From Solanum dulcamara (Eukaryota > Streptophyta > Magnoliopsida > Solanales > Solanaceae), in NCBI RefSeq assembly GCF_947179165.1, contig NC_077248.1:52543732-52607731 (forward strand): a stretch of DNA of 64,000 nucleotides, written 5' to 3'. The position numbers were made by a program, and so were the translations under genes. How positions within the stretch are numbered: position 1 is the stretch's first letter; every line of letters starts with the position of its first letter. Below are positions 48,701 to 61,172 of the stretch, piece after piece. The notes under the pieces were generated by a model. It was not told the origin of the DNA, ran no database searches, and saw nothing but the letters and a program-made list of their open reading frames with translations.

Positions 48701-50548
48701 CTTAAGAACATTCGCCTGCGAATGTATTGATGCAATTCCTTAGATGGATTTTTTTCCCTGCTAAGACATTATATGTGAGGCTATATTTGTTATATTTGCA
48801 AAGTTTAAATCAAATTTTGAAAATTCCATCTACTTGGCTTCGTATATCTATCTCACACTAAGACATATAAATTTCTCTTTCAAGTCATTTAAAATCCAAT
48901 TCAAAGAAATAATTGCACATCATTGAAATGTGACTCACCTTAAGTCATAAATAGATGGGGATACTTCTTCATCATTCCCTCCTCAGCTTCCCAAGTCATT
49001 TCCTCGATGTTGTTATTTCTCCATAACACTTTCACGGAAGCCACTTCTTTAGTTTGAAGCCTTCTTACCTGCCAATCTAAAATAGCTACTGCTACCTCTA
49101 CATAAGAAAGTCTTCAGTAATGCGAATATCCGTAATGGGCATAATATGCGAAGGATCTCCAATTCAGTTCCACAACATAGATAAATGAAACATATGATGG
49201 GCTGCCTCCAATTCTGAAGGAAAATCTAGCTCATACATCACCTTACCAATCCTATGAATAATCTTATAAAGTACAACATACCTGGGACTGAGCTTCCCTT
49301 TCTTTCCAAATCGCATGACACCCTTAATAGGCGATACTTTCAAAAAACCTAATCTTCTACATTAAACTCTAAGTCTCGTCGTCGAACATCTGCATAAGAC
49401 TTCTGCCTACTCTATGATGTATGCAGCTGGTGTCTAATAAGCTTTACCTTTTCAGTCGCTTTCTATACTAGATTAGGACCTAGCAACTCTTCTTTCCCAA
49501 CCTCGACCCAACCAATTAGCGACCTATACTTCTGCCCATATAGTGCTTCGTAAGTGGCCATCTAAATACTAGATTGGAAGCTATTATTATATATAAACTC
49601 AATAAGAGGTAGATGATCATCCCATCTTACTTAAAAATCCAACATGCAGGCACATAAAATATCCTCAATGGTTTGAATAGTACGCTCTACCTGTCCATTA
49701 GTTTGTGGATGAAAAGCGGTGCTAAGATTTACTTGAATGCCTAGACCATTCTGAAAAGATCTCCAAAAATGTGCTATAAATTGAGCCCCTCATTAAGAGA
49801 TAATAGATAATGGAACTCCATGAAGGTGAACAATCTCTCAAATGTAGAGCTTAGTATAATCCTCGGCTGAATATGTCATCCTGGCTAGCAAGAAATGAGC
49901 AGTTTTGTCATTCTTTTAACAATTACCCAAATAAAATCATACCTCTATGGTGTGCGAGGCAAACAAGTGAATAAGTCCATATTTATCATGTCCTATTTCC
50001 ATAACGGAAGCTCAATATACTGAGTTAGGCCCCATGCCTCTGATGTTCCTCTTTAACTTGATGTCAATTGGGACATTGGGTTACCACCTCCGCGATATCT
50101 TTTCTTATGCCATTCTACCAATAGATTTTTCCAAGGTCCCGACATCTTTACCTCTCCAGGGTGAGCTGCATATCTAGAATAATGGGCCTCTAAAAGAATC
50201 TTGTCACAGAGCTCACTGACTGTCGGTACATATAAGTGACCCTAGTTTCTAAGAAATCCATCTCCAATTAGCTCAAATAAAGGTTTTCTCTAATACTTTT
50301 CCTCAGTTTCATAAACTCGGGATCCTCGTTCTGTCGCCCTTTCACATCAGTAACAAAGGAGGACTCTTCTGTATTCTAAACGACAACACCTCTACTCATT
50401 GCATCTACCAATTGCACTCACAAATTAGCTAGCTGGCATAGATATTTGGTCATTTTGACCTTATCAACTTCAACATGGCTTAGATTGCCCATGGACTTCC
50501 AGCTAAGGTCATCACCAACAACATTAGCTTTTCTAGGATGATATAAAA

Positions 50549-53500
50549 TGTCATGGCCCAATTTCGCAGGTCATGATGGTGCCTACTACGACCCACTAAT
50601 AGGCAAGCCAACCCATATTCTAAAATTGCGAGTAATAGGATGTCTGGGTAGAAGACCAACAATTCAATCTAAAATAATAGAGAAATAATAGGAGCATACA
50701 TGAACCGACGGAAGCAACTAAAGATATATAAATAAAAAGATTCCTCCTAGAAACTAGAAGTCACATGTATAGAGCTACTAGTAAAAAGAGTACAAGTCCC
50801 AAGAGTGGACCACGGAAATAGATATGTCTCAAAAAATAAAAGACTAGAAAAATGCATATACAGAGGGATACAGGTGAATCCATGATGCAATGTGCTCACC
50901 CTCACCTCCGATCATGACTGCAACTGGCTCAAATCAACACCGATAGCTAGTACTTAGACCTACATCATAAAAATAGATATAGTGTAGTATTAGTAGCAAA
51001 ACAACAGGTATCCAATAGGAACCATAGGCCAAATGAGCAAGATAAGAAAAAGTAAACTGAAGTGCAAGTAAATAATCACAATCAAAGACAGGGAAAGTAG
51101 TAAATGTAGGTATGTACATGAGCGTACTTAACAAACAAAGAGGAAGAATCTAACTAAATCCACGGGCTCCCATAGACCCGATGGGTACACTCGTGCACAA
51201 GTATAAGGTTACCACCTGTATGGACTCCCATAAGCCCGACAGGTGCAAGAATAGCTAAAGTAAAATGAATAGAGCCAAAAGGATTCTAATAATATCACCA
51301 TTTTCCAAACATAAACCGAACCATTCCCAAACTCTAATACCTCAACCCAAAGTTGAGAGTAGATGAAGACTTGAACCGAAGATTCATCAGGGAATCAAGA
51401 ATTGAACCACGTGTAAGCTGGACCATGGACTTCAACCCAGTAACTGTAGTTAATGAGTCGACACAAGTAAGCTAGACCACGAACTTTAACTAGATAACTG
51501 TAGACAAGGGGTCAATATAGGTAAGCTAAACCACAAACTTCAATCAGGTAACTATAGCTAAGGAGCCTAAATACAAGTAAGCTAGACCATGGACTTCAAC
51601 CGGGTAACTATAGCTAAGGAACCGAACACAAGTAAGCTAGACCATAGGCTTGAACCGGGTAACTATAGCTAAAGGATCAAACCAAATTAGAATGAGCCAC
51701 CAACCAAGCATCTTAAGGAGTACCCCCAAACTACGTGCCATTGATATATCACTCCAGCCTGAACCATATACAACCAGAATTATTGCGAAGACTCCCAGAA
51801 TTAAGAACCAAGTGATATAGTACTGTTAGGAGAATAGGGCATTATGGAGGTAAGGTCACAGGCTATGTTACTGCCTAGATAAAGCTCAGAGTATCAGACT
51901 CAAGTCTGCTATATCAGTCTATAGGGAGATAATCATCTAAAATAACGTTGGAGAAGTTCTAAGTCCCAACGACACCAAAATCGTGCAAGTCTAAGGCAAT
52001 CACTAGTCTAAGCTTAGAATAAGGCCCAACATGCTTCCAAACATATAACCACAGGCAAAGCATACAACACAAGTCGTGGATGATCACGAATAGCAGAAAT
52101 CATGCTTTAACAATCCAACAATTTCCCAAAATAGTGCCTAGGACATGAATTCTAGGAATTTAGCATGCTCGACACCCCAAACCTCCAACTCATATAATTC
52201 AATATACAATTGCCCGAACATGCTCATTCTCATGAGGGGAAAATTGTAGCCTACCTATAGGTCGACCATTTGTGCTCTAACTTATAAAACTAGATATTTT
52301 CTCTTCTGAGCGGCCTCCAAATGATGCCACGCTATCAATGATAGAATTACAACGTTAATACGGTCATTATGACACTAAAATTATCAAATACGGAGATGGG
52401 CCAATTTTAGAGTCAAAAGTTGGGAATTATGGGACCCTCTCCATAACTCATGGAATTGACTTCGAGAATAGGCTCCAAATACTACCTCAGGTCATGTTCC
52501 ACAAGGGAACACAATTCACACACCAAAAGAGACCCAAACCTAACATGCATAAATGATCAATTTCAAGGCCTAAGAACTTAGAAATGCAAGCAAGGGAAAA
52601 TGGAATTTTACCTCAAAAAAGCCTCAACTCCTAATTCTGAACACACCACTAGGCTCCCCTCGAATATCTACAAAATTTAGTCTTTTGAATCACCCAAATT
52701 GCCCAAGAATTGAAGGAGAGAACAAAGTTTTAAATTGGAGAAAAATCTTGAAATTGGGTCTTAAGAAGGACCCTCAGGTGTCACAAAAGCGAACACCCAC
52801 TAGTTTCTTAATCGACCACCACAAAGAGGCTGGCATCACTTAAGCGACATCCGCCGAAGAGGGCTGGTCGCTTTAGAGAGCAGGGGTCGCTCTAGCGACA
52901 AGGGTCTCTCTAGCGATGGCACTAGACTCAACTGGTGCAAAAATGAGCTTAGCATGCTATATCCGGCGACGAGGTGCTCTGGATTCATTCTAAACCCCAT
53001 ACACGGAAATAAGATATTTTACCCCACAAAATTTGACGTTCTAGAGTCAATAGTACATTCAAAATTCCTATAAGAGGTCATTTTAATGAAAACTGGATCC
53101 CACACAGTGTCATATTGAGCCCATTTCTACAACAAGTCTCGAGATTATATTGAAAGCCTCGAGAAGCGAACAAAGGGTCATTCTAGAGTAAAATCTACAT
53201 TTAGGAGCTAATAACACTGTCAGAATTTCCGTTTGAGCATATTTTCTAAGAATATTGACAAAAGTGAATTATAGGCCATATTTCAAAGGCAAAAATACTA
53301 AATGGTCCTAAACTCGCATTGTTTGCCTCGGTATGCATGCCGACCATGACGCTGTCCTAATTTGGCTATTATAGAGCTGATGAAATGTTCTGAATTTCAT
53401 TTTGAGGTCGATTTCCTAAATTTATGACCAAAGTTAACTTTTCAAGTTATAAAAGCTTCAAAATAGGAAAACGGTCCTAAAATCCAAATGAACGACCAGG

Positions 53501-53611
53501 CGACCAAACAGTTAGTGCCAACAAGTCATAAATGACTTAGGGTTGCTATAGGAATAATCTAAACGATGAAATAAATGCTTTAATACAAAAATGACCCGGA
53601 GAGTCATTACA
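50549..53611 (-). mobile_element. solo LTR nested in the pol gene of element B
   Basis: The plus-strand ends are TGTCATGGCCC and GAGTCATTACA, inside a perfect 5-bp target duplication taaaa (50544-50548 and 53612-53616). On the minus strand it runs TGTAATGACTC to GGGCCATGACA, the same end style as the other solo LTRs. At 3063 bp it is the longest of them, and it contains a minisatellite (51395-51690) and a cluster of gcgac/gtcgc motifs (52780-52930). No internal genes. Frames at 50480-50662 and 50934-51134 are discounted. Confidence 0.92.
51395..51690. repeat. minisatellite, 54-56 bp unit, inside the solo LTR
   Basis: Five diverged units with gtaagctagaccatggacttcaaccgggtaact start their gtaagct at 51413, 51467, 51521, 51577 and 51632. 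The last copies are more alike than the first. Confidence 0.85.
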
Positions 53612-55038
53612 TAAAATGTCAGCATCATAGTCCTTTAGTAATTCTAGCTACCTTCTTTGTTGTAGGTTTAACTACCTCTAATTAAATAAATATTGAAGAC
53701 TCTGGTGGTCAGTGAAAACATTATTATGCACCACGTATAGATAATGCCGCCAAATCATTTGGGCAAAGACAACTGTGGATAACTCAAAATCGTGTGAAGG
53801 ATAGTTCTGCTCATGTTTCTACAATTGTCTAGAGACATATGAGATAACCTTACTATTTTAAAGAAGAACATCACCTAGGATGATTATTGAGACATCACAA
53901 TATACAACATAACCCTCGGTTCCTCTTGGAAGAGTCAAAATGGGTGCTGTGGTTATCCTTTTCTTTAGATCCTGAAAACTCTATTCGCATGCCCTCATCT
54001 ATTGAAACTTAGCTACCTTATGTCAGTTTTGTCAATGGTGTAGATATAGAGGTGAATCCCTCCAAAAACCTTCGATAATACCCTGTGAATACTAAAAATG
54101 TACGAACTTCTATCGAATTCAAGGGCCTCGACCAAGTTATCACAACTTCAATCTTTTGGCCATCAACCTTGATACTATCGCCAATAATAGCATTACAAGA
54201 AAAGCTATAGAATTTAGCCAAAATTCATATTTAGAGAATTTAGCATATAATCTATAGTCCTAGAGAGTCTACAATAGAGCTCACAAGTTGTCCGCATGCT
54301 CAGCTTCCGACCGTGAATATATCAGGATTCGTCAATCAAGAAAATTAAAAATTCATCTAAGAATGGTTTGAATACCTAATTCATAAGATTTATAAAGGCT
54401 GCTTGGGTATTTGTAAGCCCGAAAGACATAACAAGGAACTCAAAATGGCCATACCTCGTCCTAAATGTTATTTTTGGGATATCAATATCCCTGACCAGCA
54501 GCTGATGATAACCGGAGTGCAAGTCGACTTTGGAAAAATATTTGGCGCCATGTAACTAGTCGAATAAGTCATCAATCCATGGAAGTGGATATTTATTCTT
54601 GATAGTAAATTTATTTAGTTGACTGTAGTTAATACACATCCACAAGAAGCTATCTTTCTTTTTAACAAAGAGCACCAAATCACCCCATGGAGATGTACTC
54701 GGCCTGATAAAGCCTTTATCAAGCAAGTCCTTCAGTTGTTCCTTTAATTCCCTTAGATCAAAATGAGCCATTATTTAAGGAGGAATGGATATAGGCTGTG
54801 TATCAGGAAGAAACTCTATAGTTAAATTGATTTCCTTTTTATGGGGAATTCATGGAAGCTCGTCACGGAATACCATCGAGAATTCATTCACAATAGGAAC
54901 TGTCTGAAGAGTCGCTGGTTGCTTATCTATATCCTTGACATGAACAAGATGGTATGTATAGCCTTTAGCAATAAACTTTTTAGTTTAAGGTATAAAATAA
55001 ACTTACCTTGGGCGTGGCTGTATAACCTTTCCATTCAA

Positions 55039-55360
55039 GGAGAGGCTCACTTGGAAAATAAAGTTGGACCAGCCTTGAACGATAATTAATATCAACATAA
55101 CAAGTTGTGAACCAATCCATACCCGTAATCACATCGAAGTCTAGCATAATTAATTCAACTAAATCAGTGAAGGTTGGTCGATCATTAATTAATATCACAG
55201 GAGAGGCTCACTTAGAAAATAAAGTCAGACCAGCCTTGAACGACAATTAATATTAATATAATAAGTTGTGAACCAATCCATACCCGTAATGATATCGAAG
55301 TCTAGAATAATTAATTCAATTAAATTAGTGAAGGTTGGAAGATCATTAATTAATATCGTA
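55039..55360. repeat. 161-bp tandem duplication in the protease region of element B
   Basis: Copies begin ggagaggctcactt at 55039 and 55200 and run through aattaatatcac. They differ at about a dozen sites. Both encode the same protease segment, so the element carries part of its protease twice. Confidence 0.85.
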
Positions 55361-55890
55361 AAACCTTGATAGACATGACTAGCTATCATATAGTTGTTAA
55401 CTAGCGTAGACACTTCAATTGAGTGAGGAAACAACTCAGATCTTATGTCAAGCTTACCAGCAATAAATGGAGTAATATATGAAAATATAGAGCTGGGAAA
55501 GAACATGATAATATATCATTAATATACATGTGACAACATCTAGGGATGCCTCTAAATCCTATTTGTCTGAGAGTGCATTAAAGCACTTTGGCCACCGCTA
55601 GAACTGAGATGTCTCTTGCACCCCTCCCTTTACCACGACCTTGAGTAGACTATGGTAAGTTTCGGAAGATGCGAACTGAGGGTGAAGAGGCTACTGTAGA
55701 TCCTAAAGGCTGAGCATGCACACTTTTACTCAACCCTAGACATGGGCTAATAAAATGTCATGTCTGCCCACAATGATAACATACACTTGAACCCTGTCTA
55801 TTCTGCATATATATATGGAGGAATTGGCTGTCTAAAGTTGGCCTGAGTTCTTCCCCAATCTAGAATGACTATAATAATCAAACCGTTGGT

Positions 55891-56085
55891 CCTGCATCTG
55901 TGGATGTACACTACCTGCTGGCAGAGGTGGATATTGTAGTGGGGACCTAAATTCACATCGTGGCTCCCTATAAGAACCATTGGTCCTGCATCTGTAACTG
56001 GACACTACCTGCTGGCTGAGGTGGATATCGATGTAGTGGGGGCCTAAATTCACCTCATGGCTCCCTGTAAGACCCCATAGTATGG
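55891..56085. repeat. tandem duplication of about 94 bp in gag of element B
   Basis: Copies begin cctgcatctg at 55891 and 55985 and share cactacctgctggc.gaggtggatat and cctaaattcac. They fall in the low-complexity stretch between gag and the zinc knuckle. Confidence 0.75.
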
Positions 56086-57137
56086 GCCCTCTAACTCTTC
56101 TCCCTGTCCCTGCGGGTATCACAAATCTTGAGAGAAAGGTACTCTATAGTCTGACCTAAAGAATGTATGCCAGAAATATCTACATCATCCTTAGAGATGC
56201 TAAACTATAGTCTCTGATCAAATGTTCCGAGAAACCATTCATATAATGATGAGCTATGGCCCTTATTATAAGTACAATATACGATGCATAGCTCATCAAA
56301 GAATTAAATCTATGGCTATAATCCCTGACACTCATATACCCTACCTCAAGCTGATAAATTGGTCAAAATGGGCTTCTCAAACCTCTTGCGATAGATAATG
56401 GGCTAGAAAGGCCTTAGAGAATTACTCCAACTGTACTGGCAGAGCATCAGGTCATATGGATCTCTCCCATGCCTTTTGCCATAAGATGGCTATATTACGT
56501 AGTTGAAAAGAAGAGAACTCCATATCCTCAGTGATGGAGGCATGCATCACCCTTAATACCCTATACATATGGTCTATAAAGTCCTAAGGATCCTCAGTGG
56601 AACTAGATCCCATAAATAATAGAGGGACTAGGTGAAGAAACTCTCATACCTTCGAGCTTTCTGCCGATTCGGTCGCTCATGAATAGAAACCATCCTAGTC
56701 AGCAAGTGAAATACCTCCCTCATCCCTTGCTCTCTAGTCGTATAGGGGAACAACAGATCCTGCAGGTCCTGTATCCTTAGCTGCTTCAGACCAATGGAAC
56801 TTGTGAGGCTATGGGTTCTCCATCTCCTCGTAATGTTGTTGGTCCTGCATCTATCCCTCTGACCCAGTAGGAATAACTGGTACTTTCTCCTTGATCCGTA
56901 CCTATATCTCAATGTGCCATCTCCTGAGCATAGGTATCCTATTGCATAAGAGACATAAAACACATTTTAGATTTCATATGTTCTTATAACTTTGATCTTA
57001 TCATACGATCTATCAATTGAAAGAAACATAACCATTCCCAAATACCTCTTAGCCTCCTGATTATAAGTATGGAGCATAAAACATCCATAAAAAAGACTCT
57101 ACTAGACACAGATTGTGAACTTTATAAGATATGAACT

Positions 57138-57149
57138 GCTCTAATACCA
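57138..57149 (-). promoter_or_regulatory. primer binding site of element B
   Basis: The minus strand reads TGGTATTAGAGC just inside the 5' LTR, one mismatch from the initiator-methionine tRNA site. Confidence 0.85.
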
Positions 57150-57153
57150 AGTT

Positions 57154-58470
57154 TTTACACCCCAAAATAGGGGAGGTGCGACTGGCACTCAATACCGTAT
57201 TCGATCGAGTTCGCTACTGAATATCCTAGCTAACTAAACTGGGGCCTAAAATATCGGGCAACACAATATCTAATAGACTAATCCTAGACTATTAAGGTCC
57301 TGACCTGAATAACAATGTAATATAAACAAAGGTAGATAAGCCAAAATGATAAAGTACTAGTTAGCCGATGAGGCCGCAATTAAGGACATTCATGCATGCA
57401 CACATATTTATATACATGCCAAGCCTATGGGTTAGAGGCTGAAAGCTGCAAAAGGGAAACCCAGAATAATATGTCCACAATAGCCTCTAATAGTGTCATA
57501 AGAACTGTCGGGACAAGTCCTCGACTATACCCAAACTTTACAACAAAATTATATATCCTATGAAAGCTCTAGGAAGAGGTGGAGCTTACCAACTCACAGT
57601 TGAATCCCGAATCCTAGCAGAGGGGTCGAACAAAATCCCTACTTGGACCTACATGCACGAAACAAAAATGCACCATTCCCAGGCAATGGAACCTCAGTAT
57701 GAATAAAAATGTACTGGTATGTAAGGAAGAAAGTAGAATCATAAATAACTACTGTAAAAAGGCTAATCGAGACACCATCTAACACTGAAACTTTGATAGT
57801 CTCCATGGCCGACATCCGACCTTATATTAATCAAATAATATATATATATATATATATAGATACAAATGCATGACATACGAATTGCCGACTTATACCATTT
57901 TTTTGACCCGATCAGGTTTCAACCCAGATAATACGGGGTAAAATAGTCCTAACTCTTTTCTCCGATGTCGGTTTAACATGCAATTTTTTTATTGTAAACT
58001 AGAATTGTACACCTTTGATTTGGTAATTTGTGGGCCCCATAAATCTTTATATGTTAGGATAAATTATCTAAGTCATTTGACCCAAAGTTTTAAAAAATTA
58101 TTAGAGAAACTTACGATAACTTTTGCCAAGCTTTATTTTGCAACTTGCTTGATTTAAAAACTTAACATGCGACCATTGTGATATTATAATACCTCATAGA
58201 TCATTGATTTTTGCATAATATAAACTCTTACTCTTATCCCAAAGTTTCAAGTTAATTTATCCCTTCCATAAGGACGGGGTGCTACCCGAACAATTTCTTT
58301 AACCCCGAATCATTATTTAAGGGATTCCTTTGACCTAAAACTTTAGTTTAGTTTCATGGTATTGCCATAAATTTGCAGTATCATTCTCTCGATGTACTAT
58401 ACCAATTCATACCTTATATAAATACACCACGCTATGTATATTATGCAAGAAAAAAATATGGGGTTTCATA
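57154..58470 (-). repeat. shortened 5' LTR of element B
   Basis: It is collinear with the 3' LTR at both ends but lacks about 1.47 kb of its middle. At the junction lies a (ta)n run (about 57837-57858) followed by gatacaaatgcatgacatacgaattgccgac, which joins sequences far apart in the other LTR. The first base pair of the LTR end near 57154 and the last (ta in place of ca at 58469-58470) have decayed. Confidence 0.82.
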
Positions 58471-58475
58471 GAAAC

Positions 58476-58955
58476 TATGTTAATCATGCCAGTGCACTGA
58501 CTTCTTTCATCTCCTCAATTGGTGTTGTACAATGTTTAAGTTTCTTCTTAGTTATCTGCTAGGAACCTGCAGTTGACTGGCGGTGTACAATATCTGACCA
58601 GTGTTACGCCTCTTTGGTGTTGATGACCAAGACACCCAATTTTTGTTTATTTCACTTAGCATCCCTTTACACTCCTAAAAATACACCAAAAATAATAAAA
58701 AGTGAAGTAAAAATAAATAAAAATACTGGGTTATCTCCCAAGAATTGCCTTATTTAACATCACGGTGCGACGTGATGAACTTAAGATTACTCGATATTGA
58801 GCGACATTTCTACTTCTCGTAGATCTTTTACCAGCTTATCCACCTATTTTTTCACCAATACCACTCTACACTAATCAAGAGGTTTTATATGTGTGCCTAC
58901 TTTGAAATTAATCGATTCTTCAAACATTCTAAATTAGAGCTCTCCAAACTCCATA
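58476..58955 (-). other. 3' non-coding region of element C
   Basis: On the minus strand this follows directly after the protease. It contains aaggcaattcttgggagataacccag near 58735-58760, a phrase that in my memory of plant Athila/TAT-type elements lies downstream of pol. RT, RNase H and integrase are not found between. No gene. Confidence 0.5.
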
Positions 58956-61132
58956 TCAACTAATGCTCATCCATAAGTAAGGAATGGTTGGCCTAAAATA
59001 ATACACCTTTAGGTCCACATCACAATCCAACACCACAAAGTCTACTGACAAAATGAACTTCTCTACTTTGACTAGCACGTCAAATAGTATACCAGATGGT
59101 CTCTTGATAGAGCGATGCACCATTAATATCCTCATCAATATGGTTTTAGGATTCCTGAGATCCAACTTCTTAGGAATAAAAAGGAGCATCAAATTGATGC
59201 TTATCCCTAAATCACACAAGGCTTTACCAAATTTGTGCACCCCAATGATGCACGGAATGGTGAAAGCTCTCAGATTTTTCTTCTTTGTGGCCATAGTTAT
59301 AGCCATTACCACATTACATGAGTGAGACACTTCAATCTGTCCCACACTAACCACTCTTTTTCTTCTGTAGCAGCTCTTTCATAAATTTTGAATAACCCTT
59401 CATTTGCAATAAGGCATCAATTAACAGAATGTTCATAGATAACTTACTTAGCTGATCTATAGAATTTTGGAAGTTCTCATCATCATCCTTCTTTGTCACC
59501 CGTTGAGGATAAGGAAGGAGATAATTAGGTTTATTTCCCTTAGAGGATTTATCTCCTTTTTTCCCTCATCATCAACTACCTCTTTAGGTAAATTTACCCC
59601 CTATTTTCACCAACACTCACATTGTCCTCCTTGGCACTTCCTTATCAATCACAATGCGTATGTATGCCCAAGCTTTACCCTGTCATTACACTTCTCACTA
59701 TAAAGTTTTATTGGTTCCACCTAGGCATCTTCAAGCAACTTATCACTCTAGATGACAATTTCCATACAATGGCATCATTGTTTGAGTTTGGGAGAGTTTC
59801 ACTTGGATCTTGGGTTCGTTTGAGCCGATAAATAGTTCCTTTGAGTTTTTAAGTGCTGGATTGAAGTGAAGTGGGAGAAAAAAGTTTGAATCAAATTTGA
59901 TATATCTCTTTTGATTTCTTTGACTCTGTTATCCATAGAGTCAACTCTATTAAGGATGGGATTTTTCATCTTCTCAATTTTGGAACTAGCTGGGTCACTC
60001 ATACTTACTTGGCCTTAGGGGGAATCAAATTTTTGGGGAGGTACATACGGATTAGAACTTCGGTAGTTGTACCTATCATCTTTTTGAGATCATCTTGCTC
60101 ACACTATTTTCTCTCCCGACCTCTCATTGACTGTCTCAATCTCTCTAAGCTTGATTCTTCTCCCAAGGATGTTAAGGACCTTGGTTGGTCAATCGTACCC
60201 CGGGCAAAAACCCATCTCTTGATTCGCCAACTACATCAAATTATGCATATGTTGTATCCTCCTCAAGCAAGGATGTATTATGTGCCCCAATGGCATTTAT
60301 TCTCTTTGTTCTGGTACCCAAAATATGCTTGGCTAGGAGTTCTATGCTCATCATCATCTTCGCTATTTATTCATCGTTCTTCTCCTCTATTCTTCTTATT
60401 TCATCATTAATTATTGATATAGATACCGATGTACCATTTGACTTGCCATGCCGTATTAATCTTGGCTATTTGATTCTAAGACATGGATGCTTGAAGGTAT
60501 GTGAGATTCATGAATGTACATCTTTCCAAGTTATTCATCACCTCTTGATTCACCTCATCCAATGAGCAATAGAAAATTTAGAGTAAACCTTAGTCGGACA
60601 ACCTGTGGTTTAGACAATCTACCACTTTTTTCTTGAACCTAAGCCATACCTCGTGTATAGCTTCTCCTAGCAGTTGTTCAAAGTTGTTTACCACATCCCT
60701 CAATCTCAACATCCGTGAGGGTTGGAAAAATCTTTCAAGGAATGCTCTCTTTAACTCATCCTAAGTCGTAATAGACTCTTAGGAAAAATCTGTAAGCCAC
60801 ATTGTAGCTATCCGGTGAGTGAGAAAGGAAATAATCTCAGTTGAATGGACTCTTGGATGATATTCCTCAACTAGTTTGGCCTCTAAATAATCCCTTCATC
60901 TGTAGCAGATGAAGCATAGGTCCAATTATTTGAGAAATGACATTCCCTACCTCCAATGGTAAGAGAAATGCTCCAGCCACACCCATTTCTGTGAGTTCCT
61001 GATACGCGATATATTCATTTGCAAAGACCATATCACCAACACTTTCTTTATCACCCACTTGGTCCATCTTGCCCTGTTTTTGGCAAGCAATAAAATAAAA
61101 CACCAAGTAACAAGAAAAATAATTACACACAA
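58956..61132 (-). pseudogene. gag-protease remnants of an Athila/TAT-like gypsy element (element C)
   Basis: The minus-strand order is: N-terminal frame 61130-60867; a capsid-like zone at about 60860-60590 with a LKRAFLERFFQPSRMLRLRD stretch followed by an EVWLRFKK motif, typical of the retrotransposon gag family; a coiled region at 60002-59799; and protease at 59354-58956 with CDLGISINLM and FVVLDCDVD. The DLG-S-NLM form of the active-site triad is characteristic of Athila/TAT proteases. Stops and shifts break the frame. No RT or integrase follows. The plus-strand frames at 60009-60565 are shadows. Confidence 0.75.
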
Positions 61133-61172
61133 GTTTGAATATAAAAATAAATCAAAGAAAATTGTTAACCAG

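Larger units (their letters stand above)
48950..57000 (-). pseudogene. gag-pol remnants of element B, interrupted by a solo LTR
   Basis: Pieces in order: gag, including a REQGMREVFHLLTRM stretch (56963-56628); a duplicated glycine-rich zone (55891-56080); protease with IELIILDFDIITGMDW (55506-55225), repeated at 55198-54980; RT from [17 protein letters not shown] (54771) through an FGLTN region to GYYRRFLEGF (54221-54018); RNase H remnants; integrase remnants; and chromodomain. A one-base deletion at about 54335 hits the YxDD catalytic box of the RT. The pol sequence reads straight across the nested solo LTR (DYDADIL on one side, YHPRKANVVGDD on the other). Confidence 0.82.
45900..58470 (-). 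mobile_element. element B: large decayed chromovirus on the minus strand, with nested solo LTR
   Basis: It is flanked by the perfect 5-bp repeat gaaac (45895-45899 and 58471-58475). On the minus strand: 5' LTR 58470 to about 57154, primer site 57149-57138, gag (about 57000-55510), protease (55506-54980), RT (54771-54018), RNase H (broken by the solo LTR 50549-53611), integrase (about 50300-49500), chromodomain (about 49080-48960), purine tract near 48690 and 3' LTR 48684-45900. The chromodomain peptide VASVKVLWRN again points to a Tekay-like element. Frames are broken throughout. Confidence 0.88.

Noticed and set aside
60009..60565. Plus-strand frames of 126-133 codons
   Set aside because: They lie opposite the gag-protease remnants of element C, have no domain signal and fit the shadow pattern.
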